Shown: piece after piece, positions 7,859 through 16,371 of the stretch | Position numbering within the stretch: the first letter of the stretch is position 1 | Layout: every line of letters begins with the position of its first letter | Assembly (NCBI GenBank): GCA_937996585.1 | Contig: CALKUW010000284.1 | Coordinates: 1-25,145, forward strand | DNA: 25,145 bases | Source of the DNA: an uncultured Flavobacteriales bacterium | GTDB lineage: Bacteria; Bacteroidota; Bacteroidia; Flavobacteriales_D; Sanyastnellaceae | Direction: 5' to 3' | Made by a program: the position numbers and the translations under genes | The notes under the pieces: generated by a model | Seen by the model: the letters and a program-made list of their open reading frames with translations, nothing else | Databases searched by the model: none | What the model was told of the DNA's origin: nothing

Positions 7859-9382
7859 ATGATGTTGGAAGCGCTCAAGGAAAAACTCGAATCGACCGAA
7901 GGCAAGAAGCTGTACGGCTATCAGGCCAAGGCCATCGAGGCCATCCTTGACAGGATGCGGCGGTTCCCGAAACGGTACAATCTGCTGTACCAATTGCCGA
8001 CGGGCGGCGGCAAAACCGTCATCTTCAGTGAACTGGCCAAGCGGTTCATCCTCGAGAATGGTAAGAAGGTCCTCATCCTCACCCACCGCATCGAGCTTCT
8101 TGGTCAAACGAGCCGGATGCTGACGGACATCGGGGTTGAGAACAAAATCATCGACTCCAAGGTCAAGGTCCTGGAAGAGGACAAGGAACATTGGTGCTAT
8201 GTCGCCATGGTCGAAACGCTCAACAACCGTCTGAATGATGAGCACATCGAATTCTCGGACCTTGGTCTTGTGGTCATCGACGAGGCCCACTACAACAGCT
8301 TCCGGAAGCTCTTCAAGTTCTTCGAGAACCAGATCCTCCTCGGGGTCACCGCGACGCCCCTCTCCAGCAACATCAAGCTTCCACTGAAGGACAACTACCA
8401 GGAGCTCATCGTGGGGGAAAGCATCTCGACCCTGGTCGACGATGGCTTTTTGGCCAGGGCGAAGACCTACAGTTATGACGTCAACCTGAAGTCGCTCAAA
8501 GTCGGCATCAACGGGGACTACACCGTATCCAGCTCAGAGCGGCTCTACGGCAATTACTTCATGCAGGAGAAGCTCCTGTATGCATACGAGGAGAAGGCGA
8601 AGGGAACCAAAACGTTGATCTTCAACAACGGCATCCACACCTCGCTGCAGGTGGCCCAATTGTTCGAGGAGGAGGGCTATGAAATCCGCCACCTCGACAA
8701 CACCCATACCGAGAAGGAGCGGCAGGATATCCTGAAGTGGTTCCACGAGAAGCCCGACGCCATCCTGACTTCGGTGAGCATCCTGACGACGGGCTTTGAC
8801 GAACCCACGGTGGAAACCATCATCCTGAACCGCGCGACCAAATCGCTGACCCTCTATCACCAGATGATCGGGAGGGGCTCCCGCGTGCTCGAGAAGAAGA
8901 AGGACTTCACCGTGATCGACCTCGGTAACAATGCGCGCCGCTTCGGATTGTGGGATGCCCACGTGAACTGGCCGGATATTTTCCGGGCGCCCAACGCCTA
9001 CCTCGAAGGCCTGTATACGGACGAGGAAATCGAGGAGACCTTCGTGTATGAGATGCCTTCCGCGACGCGGGCATTGCTGAAATACGACGACCACCCACCC
9101 TTCAGCATGAAGGATGCCTACATCGAAGCGGTACGCAAAGGCCAGCGTCCCAAGGCCGCCATCGACACGAGCTTGCACCATCATGTCAATGTCCTCGCTG
9201 CCGTAGCGGAAGATGAGTTTCATGCCATCGAACTCATGGACAAGCTCGAAGGCGATATCGAACAGCGCATCCGGGACTACACCAAGTGCATTTCCAAGAC
9301 CACCGACAACTACAGACAGTGGCTCATGGATGAATACGAGCGGAAGCTGAAGCAGTTGATCCGACAGGCTTTCGAGGACTGA
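7859..9382 (+). CDS. DEAD/DEAH-box SF2 helicase (ResIII/XPB-like)
   Basis: The 507-residue protein has motif I PTGGGKT (47-53), motif II DEAH (141-144), motif III TATP (164-167), motif V-like SVSILTTGFDEP (about 306-316) and motif VI QMIGRGSR (335-342). A conserved ATP-driven DNA or RNA translocase core is therefore intact. The last ~150 residues, from about 355, match no domain I can name and end in a charged, probably helical stretch. I start at the ATG at 7859 (7862 is also possible); the frame is open further upstream, but that extension runs through the promoter and ung start. It lacks adjacent nuclease or methylase genes, so nothing suggests a restriction or defence role. Its substrate is unknown. 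Confidence 0.9.
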   Translation: MMLEALKEKLESTEGKKLYGYQAKAIEAILDRMRRFPKRYNLLYQLPTGGGKTVIFSELAKRFILENGKKVLILTHRIELLGQTSRMLTDIGVENKIIDSKVKVLEEDKEHWCYVAMVETLNNRLNDEHIEFSDLGLVVIDEAHYNSFRKLFKFFENQILLGVTATPLSSNIKLPLKDNYQELIVGESISTLVDDGFLARAKTYSYDVNLKSLKVGINGDYTVSSSERLYGNYFMQEKLLYAYEEKAKGTKTLIFNNGIHTSLQVAQLFEEEGYEIRHLDNTHTEKERQDILKWFHEKPDAILTSVSILTTGFDEPTVETIILNRATKSLTLYHQMIGRGSRVLEKKKDFTVIDLGNNARRFGLWDAHVNWPDIFRAPNAYLEGLYTDEEIEETFVYEMPSATRALLKYDDHPPFSMKDAYIEAVRKGQRPKAAIDTSLHHHVNVLAAVAEDEFHAIELMDKLEGDIEQRIRDYTKCISKTTDNYRQWLMDEYERKLKQLIRQAFED

Positions 9383-9386
9383 CCCT

Positions 9387-9458
9387 TTCGACTGCAAATC
9401 CGGGCGTTACGGATACAAACTATCGCAGTCGAAGGCAGGATTTCATCCTTCTTTTTTG
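9387..9458 (+). terminator. nested inverted repeat and T-tract; terminator or attenuator candidate
   Basis: TTCGACTGC (9387-9395) pairs perfectly with GCAGTCGAA (9425-9433). Inside the 29-nt loop, ATCCG (9398-9402) can pair with CGGAT (9410-9414). Immediately after, AGGAT (9437-9441) and ATCCT (9445-9449) form a small hairpin followed by TC and six Ts (9452-9457). It could terminate the helicase transcript. Because the T-tract ends only 19 nt before the next gene's ATG, it could also regulate that gene. Confidence 0.5.
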
Positions 9459-9464
9459 TTCCAT

Positions 9465-9469
9465 GGAGG
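9465..9469 (+). promoter_or_regulatory. Shine-Dalgarno GGAGG for the histidine kinase gene
   Basis: GGAGG ends 7 nt before the ATG at 9477. It decides the start against the TTG at 9456, which would lie in the T-tract of the upstream hairpin. Confidence 0.6.
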
Positions 9470-9476
9470 CGTACCC

Positions 9477-10511
9477 ATGGAATCTACCGATGCTTTCCAA
9501 CCCACCCTGTCAGACGTTTCCATCGCACTGACGCTCGGCATGTTGGTGTATGCCGTGCTCATTCTTTTTCGTCTGTCGGCCAACGAACGAAAGAAATGGT
9601 GGCGGCATGGATTCGGCCCCTTGCCTCGGGGCTGGCTGCCCGCACTGATCCTGGCTGCGGCCCTGACGACACTCTTGGGCGTACTTCGGCAGTCGGATGC
9701 CCTGGCCTTGCTCGGGGCCTGTTCATCGTGCGTCGCAGCCGCGGTGGGCGGTATGACCATACAGCAGTTCCTCAAGGATGAAGCCCGGCGAAGGAAGGTC
9801 GAGATGGACCATTGGACCGTGAGAAAGCCGGCAGAACAGAGAATGGCCCATCAGGCCATGCTTCGACGGCAGGAGCTTGACCGGGTGCAGGCCGCAGCCT
9901 TGCGCAGCTTGATGGATCCACATTTCCTGTTCAACGCGCTCAACGGCATCGTCCATGATATGCTGAACAGGGAGTGGTTCAGGGCATTGCACAATCTCCG
10001 TGCGTTCAATCGGCTCGCCGAACGGCAAATCCGTTCGGGTCAACAGGGCTGGCTGACATTGGAGGATGAGTGGAGCGGATTGCGGGATTACCTCACATTG
10101 GAAGTGCGCAGGCTCGACCGTCCCATTGCCTGGGAATTGACTCCGCTGCCGACGCCGATGCGCGACCGGCGCATTCCCGCACTGATGGTTCAACCCCTTG
10201 TTGAAAATGCCTTGTGGCATGGACTTGGCGGCACTTCAGGCACAGGTGGAGGTCTGATCCGCGTATCAGTGGAAGCCGCAGGGAAAGAACACCTCGAAAT
10301 TCAGGTCTTCAATTCAAACAACCCTGAAGCAGAGAGGCCCCATGACCTCGTTCGCCCGGAGAAAGAACGCGAGTACAGGAGGCACGCATCGGACCTCATC
10401 CGCCATCGATTGCGGTTGATGGATCGGGACGGACAAAGCCGGCTCCAGGTGCGCATGGAGCAACAAGGGACCACGGCCTGCCTCGTTCTGCCCTGTGGAC
10501 AGACTTCGTGA
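9477..10511 (+). CDS. LytS/YehU-type sensor histidine kinase, orphan
   Basis: This 344-residue membrane kinase has hydrophobic segments at about 16-33, 52-70 and 76-95, then a helical linker. The His_kinase domain carries the phospho-acceptor His149 in LMDPHFLFNALNGI. A GHKL-type ATPase domain follows, with the N-box VQPLVENALWHGL (Asn244). Family members autophosphorylate and pass phosphate to LytTR-type response regulators. No response regulator lies beside it, so it is an orphan here. The 'NNG' glycine turn is replaced by FNSNNPEAE, so the ATP-lid region is slightly unusual. It lies 94 bp after the helicase, behind a possible terminator or attenuator. The family call is firm; the signal sensed is unknown. 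Confidence 0.9.
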   Translation: MESTDAFQPTLSDVSIALTLGMLVYAVLILFRLSANERKKWWRHGFGPLPRGWLPALILAAALTTLLGVLRQSDALALLGACSSCVAAAVGGMTIQQFLKDEARRRKVEMDHWTVRKPAEQRMAHQAMLRRQELDRVQAAALRSLMDPHFLFNALNGIVHDMLNREWFRALHNLRAFNRLAERQIRSGQQGWLTLEDEWSGLRDYLTLEVRRLDRPIAWELTPLPTPMRDRRIPALMVQPLVENALWHGLGGTSGTGGGLIRVSVEAAGKEHLEIQVFNSNNPEAERPHDLVRPEKEREYRRHASDLIRHRLRLMDRDGQSRLQVRMEQQGTTACLVLPCGQTS

Positions 10512-10553
10512 ATTACTCGTTGAAATCAGACTGACGGATGTGGCAAGGCTCGC

Positions 10554-10561
10554 CTACTTTT
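10554..10561 (+). promoter_or_regulatory. weak -7-like box (TACTTTTA) for the SRPBCC gene
   Basis: TACTTTTA differs from TAnnTTTG only at the last base. It lies 19 nt before the ATG at 10581, in the 69-bp spacer after the kinase gene. No -33 element is evident. Confidence 0.3.
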
Positions 10562-10580
10562 ATGATGAACACCTCGCATC

Positions 10581-10997
10581 ATGAAGCTTCGCACGGAGAA
10601 CATCTACCAAGTGATCGATATTCCCGCTCCGCCGGCAAAAGTCTTCGACGCCCTGCTCGATCAGGATGCCCACGTGGAATTCACTGGAAAGGACGCCTTG
10701 ATCCAACCTCATGAAGGCGGGGCTTTCTCGCTTTGCAACCAGAACCACACGGGCTACTTCCTCCACATCGTCCAGAACAAGCGCATCGTCCTCGCATGGA
10801 CCCACAAGAAATTCCCTGCAGGCCATTTCACTACCGTGGATTTGCGCTTGAGCAAGGATGCCGAAGGAAATACCACGCTCATCCTGAACCACCTCGGTGT
10901 TCCCTCAGGTGATGATGGATGGATGACCGAATCGTGGACCCGAAACTACTGGGCCCTGCTCTGTGCCCACTTTGAAGCAGAAGGCGTTCCCGCCTGA
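10581..10997 (+). CDS. SRPBCC/AHSA1-like (START-fold) protein
   Basis: The 138-residue protein has the AHSA1-like pattern: a first strand ending YQVIDIPAPPAKVFDALLD, a central GGAFSLCNQNHTGYF, then IVLAWTH and a C-terminal helix with WMTESWTRNYWALLCAHFEAE, like the family's 'GW...l..l..~Le'. These proteins form a hydrophobic cavity and may bind lipids or act with chaperones; no ligand can be inferred. The ATG at 10581 is preceded by TACTTTTA but no ribosome binding site. The gene converges on tsaD with one base between the stops (TGA-A-TCA), so no separate terminator fits between them. Confidence 0.85.
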   Translation: MKLRTENIYQVIDIPAPPAKVFDALLDQDAHVEFTGKDALIQPHEGGAFSLCNQNHTGYFLHIVQNKRIVLAWTHKKFPAGHFTTVDLRLSKDAEGNTTLILNHLGVPSGDDGWMTESWTRNYWALLCAHFEAEGVPA

Positions 10998-10998
10998 A

Positions 10999-12000
10999 TC
11001 ATACCAGGGGCCACCGCGCCAGCGGTGCTTCATCCAATTTCCCGGTCGCTCCGAGCTCCGCGGCATACTGTCCGGTCAATGCGATCATGGCTCCATTGTC
11101 GGTACAATAGCGGAAAGGTGGAATGTGCACCTTCCATCCACGACGCAAGCCCAATGCCTCCACTGCCTGCCGCAATCCTGAGTTGGCGCTGACGCCGCCT
11201 TGAATTGCGATTGCAGACAGACCAAATGCATCGGTTGCCTGCTCGAGCTTGTGGATCAGAATGCCGACAATGGCCGCTTGTACCGATGCACAAACGTCCT
11301 GAAGAACTCCCTCAGGAATTGTCGTTCCTCCGTTCAGTTCCCGCTCAAGGACGCGAAGTACTGAAGTCTTGAGGCCGCTGAAACTGAAATCGTGGCCCGA
11401 TACACGTGGCTCAGCGAAGGTGAATGCCCCGGGATCGCCCAAGCCTGCCAACCGGTCGACTTCGGGACCGCCAGGGTATGGCAGACCCAGCATCTTGGCT
11501 ACCTTATCGAAGGCCTCTCCTGCCGCATCATCCAAAGTGGTCCCCACCACCTCCATGTCCTGCGGGGAACGCACATGCAGCAATTGGGTGTGGCCTCCAG
11601 AGACCGTCAACGCCATCATGGGACGGTCGGGATTTGGGGCTGCATCCGACATCCAATGCGCCACGACGTGCGCCTGCATGTGGTGCACCGCATAAATGGG
11701 GATATCCAGGGACCAGGCGAGGCTACGGGCGAAAGCGCTGCCCACGAGCAAGGACCCCTGCAATCCAGGCCCCCTCGTGTAGGCCACACCTTGCAAATCG
11801 GTCAAGGTGCAGCGCGATTTCTCCAATGCCCCCTCCAATACCGGCACAATGTGCGCTTGATGCGCCCTGGACGCAAACTCCGGGACGACACCACCGTATT
11901 TGGCATGCACATGTTGGACGGCGGCAAATTGCCCCAACAACTCGTTGCCCCTCAGGACGGCAATGCTCGTGTCGTCACATGAACTTTCGATGCCGAGCAT
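10999..12000 (-). CDS. tsaD: tRNA N6-threonylcarbamoyladenosine transferase TsaD
   Basis: The 333-residue protein transfers threonylcarbamoyl to A37 of ANN-decoding tRNAs, together with TsaB and TsaE, which are not in the window. Diagnostic features are LGIESSCDDTS at the N-terminus, YGGVVPEFASRAHQ, TRGPGLQGSL, the metal-binding HMQAH (His about 107 and 111) and GGHTQLL followed by LDDAAGEAFDK. I start it at the ATG at 12000, which gives the family's normal length. An ATG at 12063 would add 21 residues with no family resemblance. The gene diverges from tamB across about 104 bp, an arrangement I recall from other Bacteroidota. No TAnnTTTG box is apparent near either start. Confidence 0.96.
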   Translation of the reverse strand: MLGIESSCDDTSIAVLRGNELLGQFAAVQHVHAKYGGVVPEFASRAHQAHIVPVLEGALEKSRCTLTDLQGVAYTRGPGLQGSLLVGSAFARSLAWSLDIPIYAVHHMQAHVVAHWMSDAAPNPDRPMMALTVSGGHTQLLHVRSPQDMEVVGTTLDDAAGEAFDKVAKMLGLPYPGGPEVDRLAGLGDPGAFTFAEPRVSGHDFSFSGLKTSVLRVLERELNGGTTIPEGVLQDVCASVQAAIVGILIHKLEQATDAFGLSAIAIQGGVSANSGLRQAVEALGLRRGWKVHIPPFRYCTDNGAMIALTGQYAAELGATGKLDEAPLARWPLV

Positions 12001-12104
12001 GATGCGGTCAGAGAAGGGAATGGCCGGAACGACCAGGTTCACCGAATGGCGTCCAATGTCCATGTTGGCATCATTTCTGTATGCGCGAAGTTCGCAGTAC
12101 CGAC

Positions 12105-15100
12105 ATGAAAGCGACATCCCAGGAGCAACAAAAACCGGAAACGCCTCCAAAAAGGAGGCGGAAGGGGATGTTCATTGCTGCCGGTCTGGTCGGTATTCCA
12201 TTGTTGCTCGCCACTCTGCTGTCTTCCTCCAGTGTCCAGCGGTGGGTCATTCTGCGCGTGTTGGAGGTCGCAACCGAATCCCTGCCTCCCCACGATGGGC
12301 CGATAGAGTTTGGAATGGAAAGTGTCGGCATCGATTGGAAGCGCATTGGAATATCGCTGAACGGTCTCTACATGATCAGGCCGGGCGGTGTCGGAACGGT
12401 GGACACCTTGGCCACGCTCAGCCAAGTATCGATTCTGCCGCAGGACCGAACGGGCTTGCATTGGTCGCACATTGCGCTCGACGGGCTTGAAGTCAGCGAG
12501 CTTGGGCTGGAATGGGCCAAATCCTTCGACTCCACGGAAGAAAACGGATTAGTGGATACGGCATTCGCCTTTCGCATTGACCGACTGGACCTTTCGAACG
12601 TCCGGATTCCATCGCCATCGGATTCCATGCCGCGGCTGTACCTCGAACTGGAAAAGCACCACATGGAGGGGCTGGACATCAGCGGTACCGGCTTCAGCGC
12701 GGACACCATCTGGGGACAGGCCAAATTGATGGAATGCGATACCAGCCTGCAGGAAACAACCATTGACGAGCTGAACTGGTCAGGCAACAAGACCCGGCTT
12801 CTGTTGGAGGGCCACACCACGCCGGATTTCTGGCTCGCCGGGCTCGAAATCCCGCAGCCATGGCTTTCCATCCTACCTGACGATTGGTCCATCGACCTGG
12901 ACCTCCATTCGTCATCGGCACAGGTTCGACTTGAAGACGAGCAATTGAACTTGACCAGTCTCTGGAACCTCCGGGACGGAAAACTCGCATTGCTCAGCGC
13001 CCAACTCGACCACAAAAATCTGACCATCTTGCCCGCGGGTCTTCCGCAAAGCGGTCAACTTGAATTGGAAGGCCCTTTGTCCATGGCGTTGGATTCCGCC
13101 ATTTCTTCCGACCTCACTCCCGGCCCAGAGGGAGAGGTGAGTCTCCTTTGGAAAGGCCTGGCACCTTACAGTACGGAAATCGGCATCAAATGGACCCCGC
13201 AAACGGGTGAAGCCATGGCGTTTGGAAGGGTTGCGGGACTGGACACCTCCCTCCGGCGTTTCGCAGCGGACTTCGAGTTGCAGGGACGAGTACCCAACAT
13301 GTCGGAGTTGTTGGAAAATCCAAGCGGCTTCGAACTGGACCTGGGCGGTGATTGGCAAGCTGAACGTGAAGGGGCAATTGCCGGTACCGGAGCGTTGCAG
13401 GGCGAAGTCGAAGTGCAGTTGAAGATGGGGGTCGAGCCGCGGATCGCGTTTTCAGCCCTCGCGCGCAGTGCGCCTTTGACGGTCTCGGAATCACTGGAAC
13501 TCTGGGGGCAATGGTCATTGGATGGTGAAACGACATTGGCACTGGGGCCAATCGGACCAGAGGATTGGTGGACCCACTTGGAATTGAGAGATGCCCGCTT
13601 CATCTCCAAGGCGAGCGAAGGTGAACGTGTGGCCATGCGCCCACCGATTTCCATGGACCGGCTGTTGCTCGCCGGCCGAGGAGATGGTTCCCGTTTCACC
13701 GTGGACATCGATGGCGATTTCGCTGAAGGCCACATCAGTGGACCGCTGGAAATTCAGCACTGGACATCCCCCCTCGTTTCACTTTTGGAATCCAGCGACA
13801 TCCTCACACCTTCGGAGGCCGACCAATTCAGGAAGGACCATTTGCAACGTGCACCGGATCCATGGGATGTACAATTGACCATCTGGCGGGATGACCTTCT
13901 CGAGCGCATTAGTGGGGACGAGTGGTCCATTGGTCCAGGCTCCCACATTCAATTGAACCAGACCGACAGGAACGTCCAATGGGCGCTGACCACGCCGCAC
14001 TTGCATGTCGGTCCGATCGAGGCTTTCGACCTTTCACTGCAAGGCCATGGTGGTATGAAGCCCATCGCGCTCGACCTGCAATCGAACCGGATCGCCCACC
14101 GTCAATACGGGGACCTGCTGAACCTCCGTGCCAACACCGCCGTCGCCCTGGACGACCACTCCATCTTGTCGGCATCCTGGGAAGGAGCCGTACCCACCTC
14201 CTTTGCATTGGAGCACCACCTGCTCGCCAGCGGAGAGCACCGGATCGTACCCCTCCGGTTGCAGTGGGCTTTTGAAAATGCCCACTGGCAGCTGGACACT
14301 TCATGTTCAGGAGACATCCGCTGGCGACATGGACATTGGACCTCACTCCATACCGAGCCTGTGCTCATCCGGGGCAACCGTGGAAGCATCCGACTGGAAC
14401 TTCCTGATTCGACATTGTATCCGGGATCCGTTTTATCGGTTCAACTCGAGCGCTTCCCGGTGGGTCCCTGGATGGACCTGTTGGGAATGGCTCCAGGCGA
14501 CCAATCATTGCCAGATACCGGGTCGGGCAATGTGAATGGCAACATCCGGTTGGGAAATACACCACTCGATGTTGCAGCGTCGATTGAATGGGAAGACGCC
14601 GCGATTGACCGGTTCCAATTGGGGGACATCTGTCTGGAAGGTCAATGGAATGGGCATATTGAACGCCTCGAACTTGAACAATTCGTCGAAGACCGCCGCG
14701 TACTAGAAGCCCAATGGAGGGGAAATGACCGCATTTCCATCGGATTGGACGCGTGGCCCCTGGACCTGCTCGACCCTGCGCTCTCCCCAGCCGGTGTCAA
14801 CGTGTGGGGCCATACCACGGGGGCGTTGGAGCTGGCAGTGGATAGCAACTTGTCGCCCTCGCTTGAAGGCGCACTCGACCTCGCTGCGAAAGGCATCGCC
14901 ATCGAGGCTACGGGGATGGAATATGGACTGTCGGGGACATTGGATTTCGAGCAGGGCTTCATCGGAATGGACCGCGCGGTGGTGACCGATCCGCTCGGTG
15001 CCGCCGCCAAGCTCAACCTGTCCGTCCTTCACGATGCGTTCCGGGATTGGAATTACGACATCGGGCTGGAGCTCGAAACGCCCTTTGAGGTCATGGACCT

Positions 15101-16352
15101 GCGAGCAGACCCGGGGAGGTTGTTCTATGGAGCGGTCATCGCCACCGGTGAGGCGAATGTTTTCGGAGATGTCGACCGCATGGAACTCACCGCCACGGTC
15201 CGCAGCCAGGAAGGAACCCGGTTCACCATGCCGCTTGATGCCTTGGAGGGTCCGGATATGCCCAGTGGCATCAGCTTCAAGGGGGCAGGAAACAATACGC
15301 CATTGGAAGAAGAACGGACCCCGCCATTCGAAGTGTCCATGGCGCTCGAGTTGGAAATCACACCGGAGGCACAGGTCGCCATGGTCCTCGACCAGGCCTC
15401 CGGGGAACGGGTCGATGGTCGCGCCAAGGGATCCCTGTCGCTCGTGCAAAGTCTGGCGAGACCGCTCGCCATGGAGGGAGGGCTTGAGATCGAGCAGGGA
15501 CTGTACCGCTTCAGCCTCCGCGACCTGTTCACAAAGAACATTGCCATTGCCCCGGGAGGGCGCATTGATTGGGATGGAGACCCCTACGGTGCCGAACTCG
15601 ACCTGCGTGCGGTTGCTCCGATGCGTGCGAGCCCCATTCCCTTGATGCCTGACCTCGTAGAACGGGGTCAAACCGATGTAACCGAAGTGGAGGTGGGCAT
15701 GGCCATCTCTGGAGCACTATCGCAACCGGCATTGGGTTTTGACATCCGCTTCCCCTCCTATGAAGAGGCGGATCCCGCCCGTCTTGCCCAGGTCAACGCC
15801 GCACTCTCAACCCCGGAAGAGACCGAACGGCAGGCTTTCGCACTGCTCGCCACGGGGCAGTTCATTCCACCCGACCAGCAAAATGCCCAGCTCATCGGGA
15901 TTTCAACCGCCACACAACAGGCGTCCGACCTTGTATCCGCAGGGGTATCGGAATTGCTCAGCAGTCTGTCCGATGATGTCGACATCGGTTTGCGGTATGT
16001 GGCCTCCAATGGAGAACCTACCGCTTCTTCCGACCCTGGCGTCATGCGATCGGAAGACGCCTTCGAAATGGACCTGGGTCTGAATCTGTTGAACGACCGC
16101 CTGCGCATATCAGGCACCTTGGGCGCTCAAGGAGTCGATGGGTCTGGACTTGACAATACCGACTTGCGCGGTGCCTTCGATGTCAGATACCGACTCACGG
16201 CAGATGGACGGTGGGAACTGATCGGCTACCGCAAGCCCGAGAGCGAACTGGATCAGGAGCCCCGGCAGGGCATCGGCGCTATCTATCAGGTGCGGTTCGA
16301 CAGGCTGACCGACCTCTTCAGGGGGAAGGAAAACGGGTCGGACAACCCCTGA
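12105..16352 (+). CDS. tamB: TamB-like translocation/assembly module protein
   Basis: This giant 1415-residue protein has a basic N-terminus (KRRRKG) and one membrane anchor (about residues 21-40). A long, low-complexity beta-rich body follows, made of repeated LxLxG-type strands, and then a C-terminal TamB/DUF490 domain (roughly the last 400 residues). That domain includes VDGRAKGSLSLVQ, LEIEQGLYRFSLRDLFTKNIAIAPGG and FDVRYRLTADGRWELIGYR near the end. TamB proteins span the periplasm as an AsmA-like hydrophobic groove, linked to outer-membrane protein assembly and phospholipid transport. No TamA/BamA gene is adjacent. The start may be the ATG at 12105 or the in-frame ATG at 12081; neither has a clear ribosome binding site. 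The stop is 19 bp before the next gene. Confidence 0.92.
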   Translation: MKATSQEQQKPETPPKRRRKGMFIAAGLVGIPLLLATLLSSSSVQRWVILRVLEVATESLPPHDGPIEFGMESVGIDWKRIGISLNGLYMIRPGGVGTVDTLATLSQVSILPQDRTGLHWSHIALDGLEVSELGLEWAKSFDSTEENGLVDTAFAFRIDRLDLSNVRIPSPSDSMPRLYLELEKHHMEGLDISGTGFSADTIWGQAKLMECDTSLQETTIDELNWSGNKTRLLLEGHTTPDFWLAGLEIPQPWLSILPDDWSIDLDLHSSSAQVRLEDEQLNLTSLWNLRDGKLALLSAQLDHKNLTILPAGLPQSGQLELEGPLSMALDSAISSDLTPGPEGEVSLLWKGLAPYSTEIGIKWTPQTGEAMAFGRVAGLDTSLRRFAADFELQGRVPNMSELLENPSGFELDLGGDWQAEREGAIAGTGALQGEVEVQLKMGVEPRIAFSALARSAPLTVSESLELWGQWSLDGETTLALGPIGPEDWWTHLELRDARFISKASEGERVAMRPPISMDRLLLAGRGDGSRFTVDIDGDFAEGHISGPLEIQHWTSPLVSLLESSDILTPSEADQFRKDHLQRAPDPWDVQLTIWRDDLLERISGDEWSIGPGSHIQLNQTDRNVQWALTTPHLHVGPIEAFDLSLQGHGGMKPIALDLQSNRIAHRQYGDLLNLRANTAVALDDHSILSASWEGAVPTSFALEHHLLASGEHRIVPLRLQWAFENAHWQLDTSCSGDIRWRHGHWTSLHTEPVLIRGNRGSIRLELPDSTLYPGSVLSVQLERFPVGPWMDLLGMAPGDQSLPDTGSGNVNGNIRLGNTPLDVAASIEWEDAAIDRFQLGDICLEGQWNGHIERLELEQFVEDRRVLEAQWRGNDRISIGLDAWPLDLLDPALSPAGVNVWGHTTGALELAVDSNLSPSLEGALDLAAKGIAIEATGMEYGLSGTLDFEQGFIGMDRAVVTDPLGAAAKLNLSVLHDAFRDWNYDIGLELETPFEVMDLRADPGRLFYGAVIATGEANVFGDVDRMELTATVRSQEGTRFTMPLDALEGPDMPSGISFKGAGNNTPLEEERTPPFEVSMALELEITPEAQVAMVLDQASGERVDGRAKGSLSLVQSLARPLAMEGGLEIEQGLYRFSLRDLFTKNIAIAPGGRIDWDGDPYGAELDLRAVAPMRASPIPLMPDLVERGQTDVTEVEVGMAISGALSQPALGFDIRFPSYEEADPARLAQVNAALSTPEETERQAFALLATGQFIPPDQQNAQLIGISTATQQASDLVSAGVSELLSSLSDDVDIGLRYVASNGEPTASSDPGVMRSEDAFEMDLGLNLLNDRLRISGTLGAQGVDGSGLDNTDLRGAFDVRYRLTADGRWELIGYRKPESELDQEPRQGIGAIYQVRFDRLTDLFRGKENGSDNP

Positions 16353-16359
16353 GGACCAC

Positions 16360-16367
16360 TAACTTTC
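16360..16367 (+). promoter_or_regulatory. candidate -7 box (TAACTTTC) before the T9SS-sorted protein
   Basis: TAACTTTC lies in the 19-bp gap after tamB and ends 4 nt before the ATG at 16372. It is one base from TAnnTTTG. If active, the gene has a promoter separate from tamB and an almost leaderless mRNA. Confidence 0.4.
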
Positions 16368-16371
16368 CGAC

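Noticed and set aside
7859..9382. Idea that the helicase is part of a defence system
   Set aside because: No nuclease, methylase, protease or other defence-type neighbour is present; flanking genes are ung and a sensor kinase.
8534..9397. Minus-strand open frame (287 codons) opposite the helicase gene
   Set aside because: It lies entirely opposite intact helicase motifs; composition (long Val/Leu/Gly/Asp runs) is typical of an antisense shadow.
14703..15671. Minus-strand open frame (322 codons) inside tamB
   Set aside because: No recognisable domain; it reads the antisense of the TamB C-terminal region.
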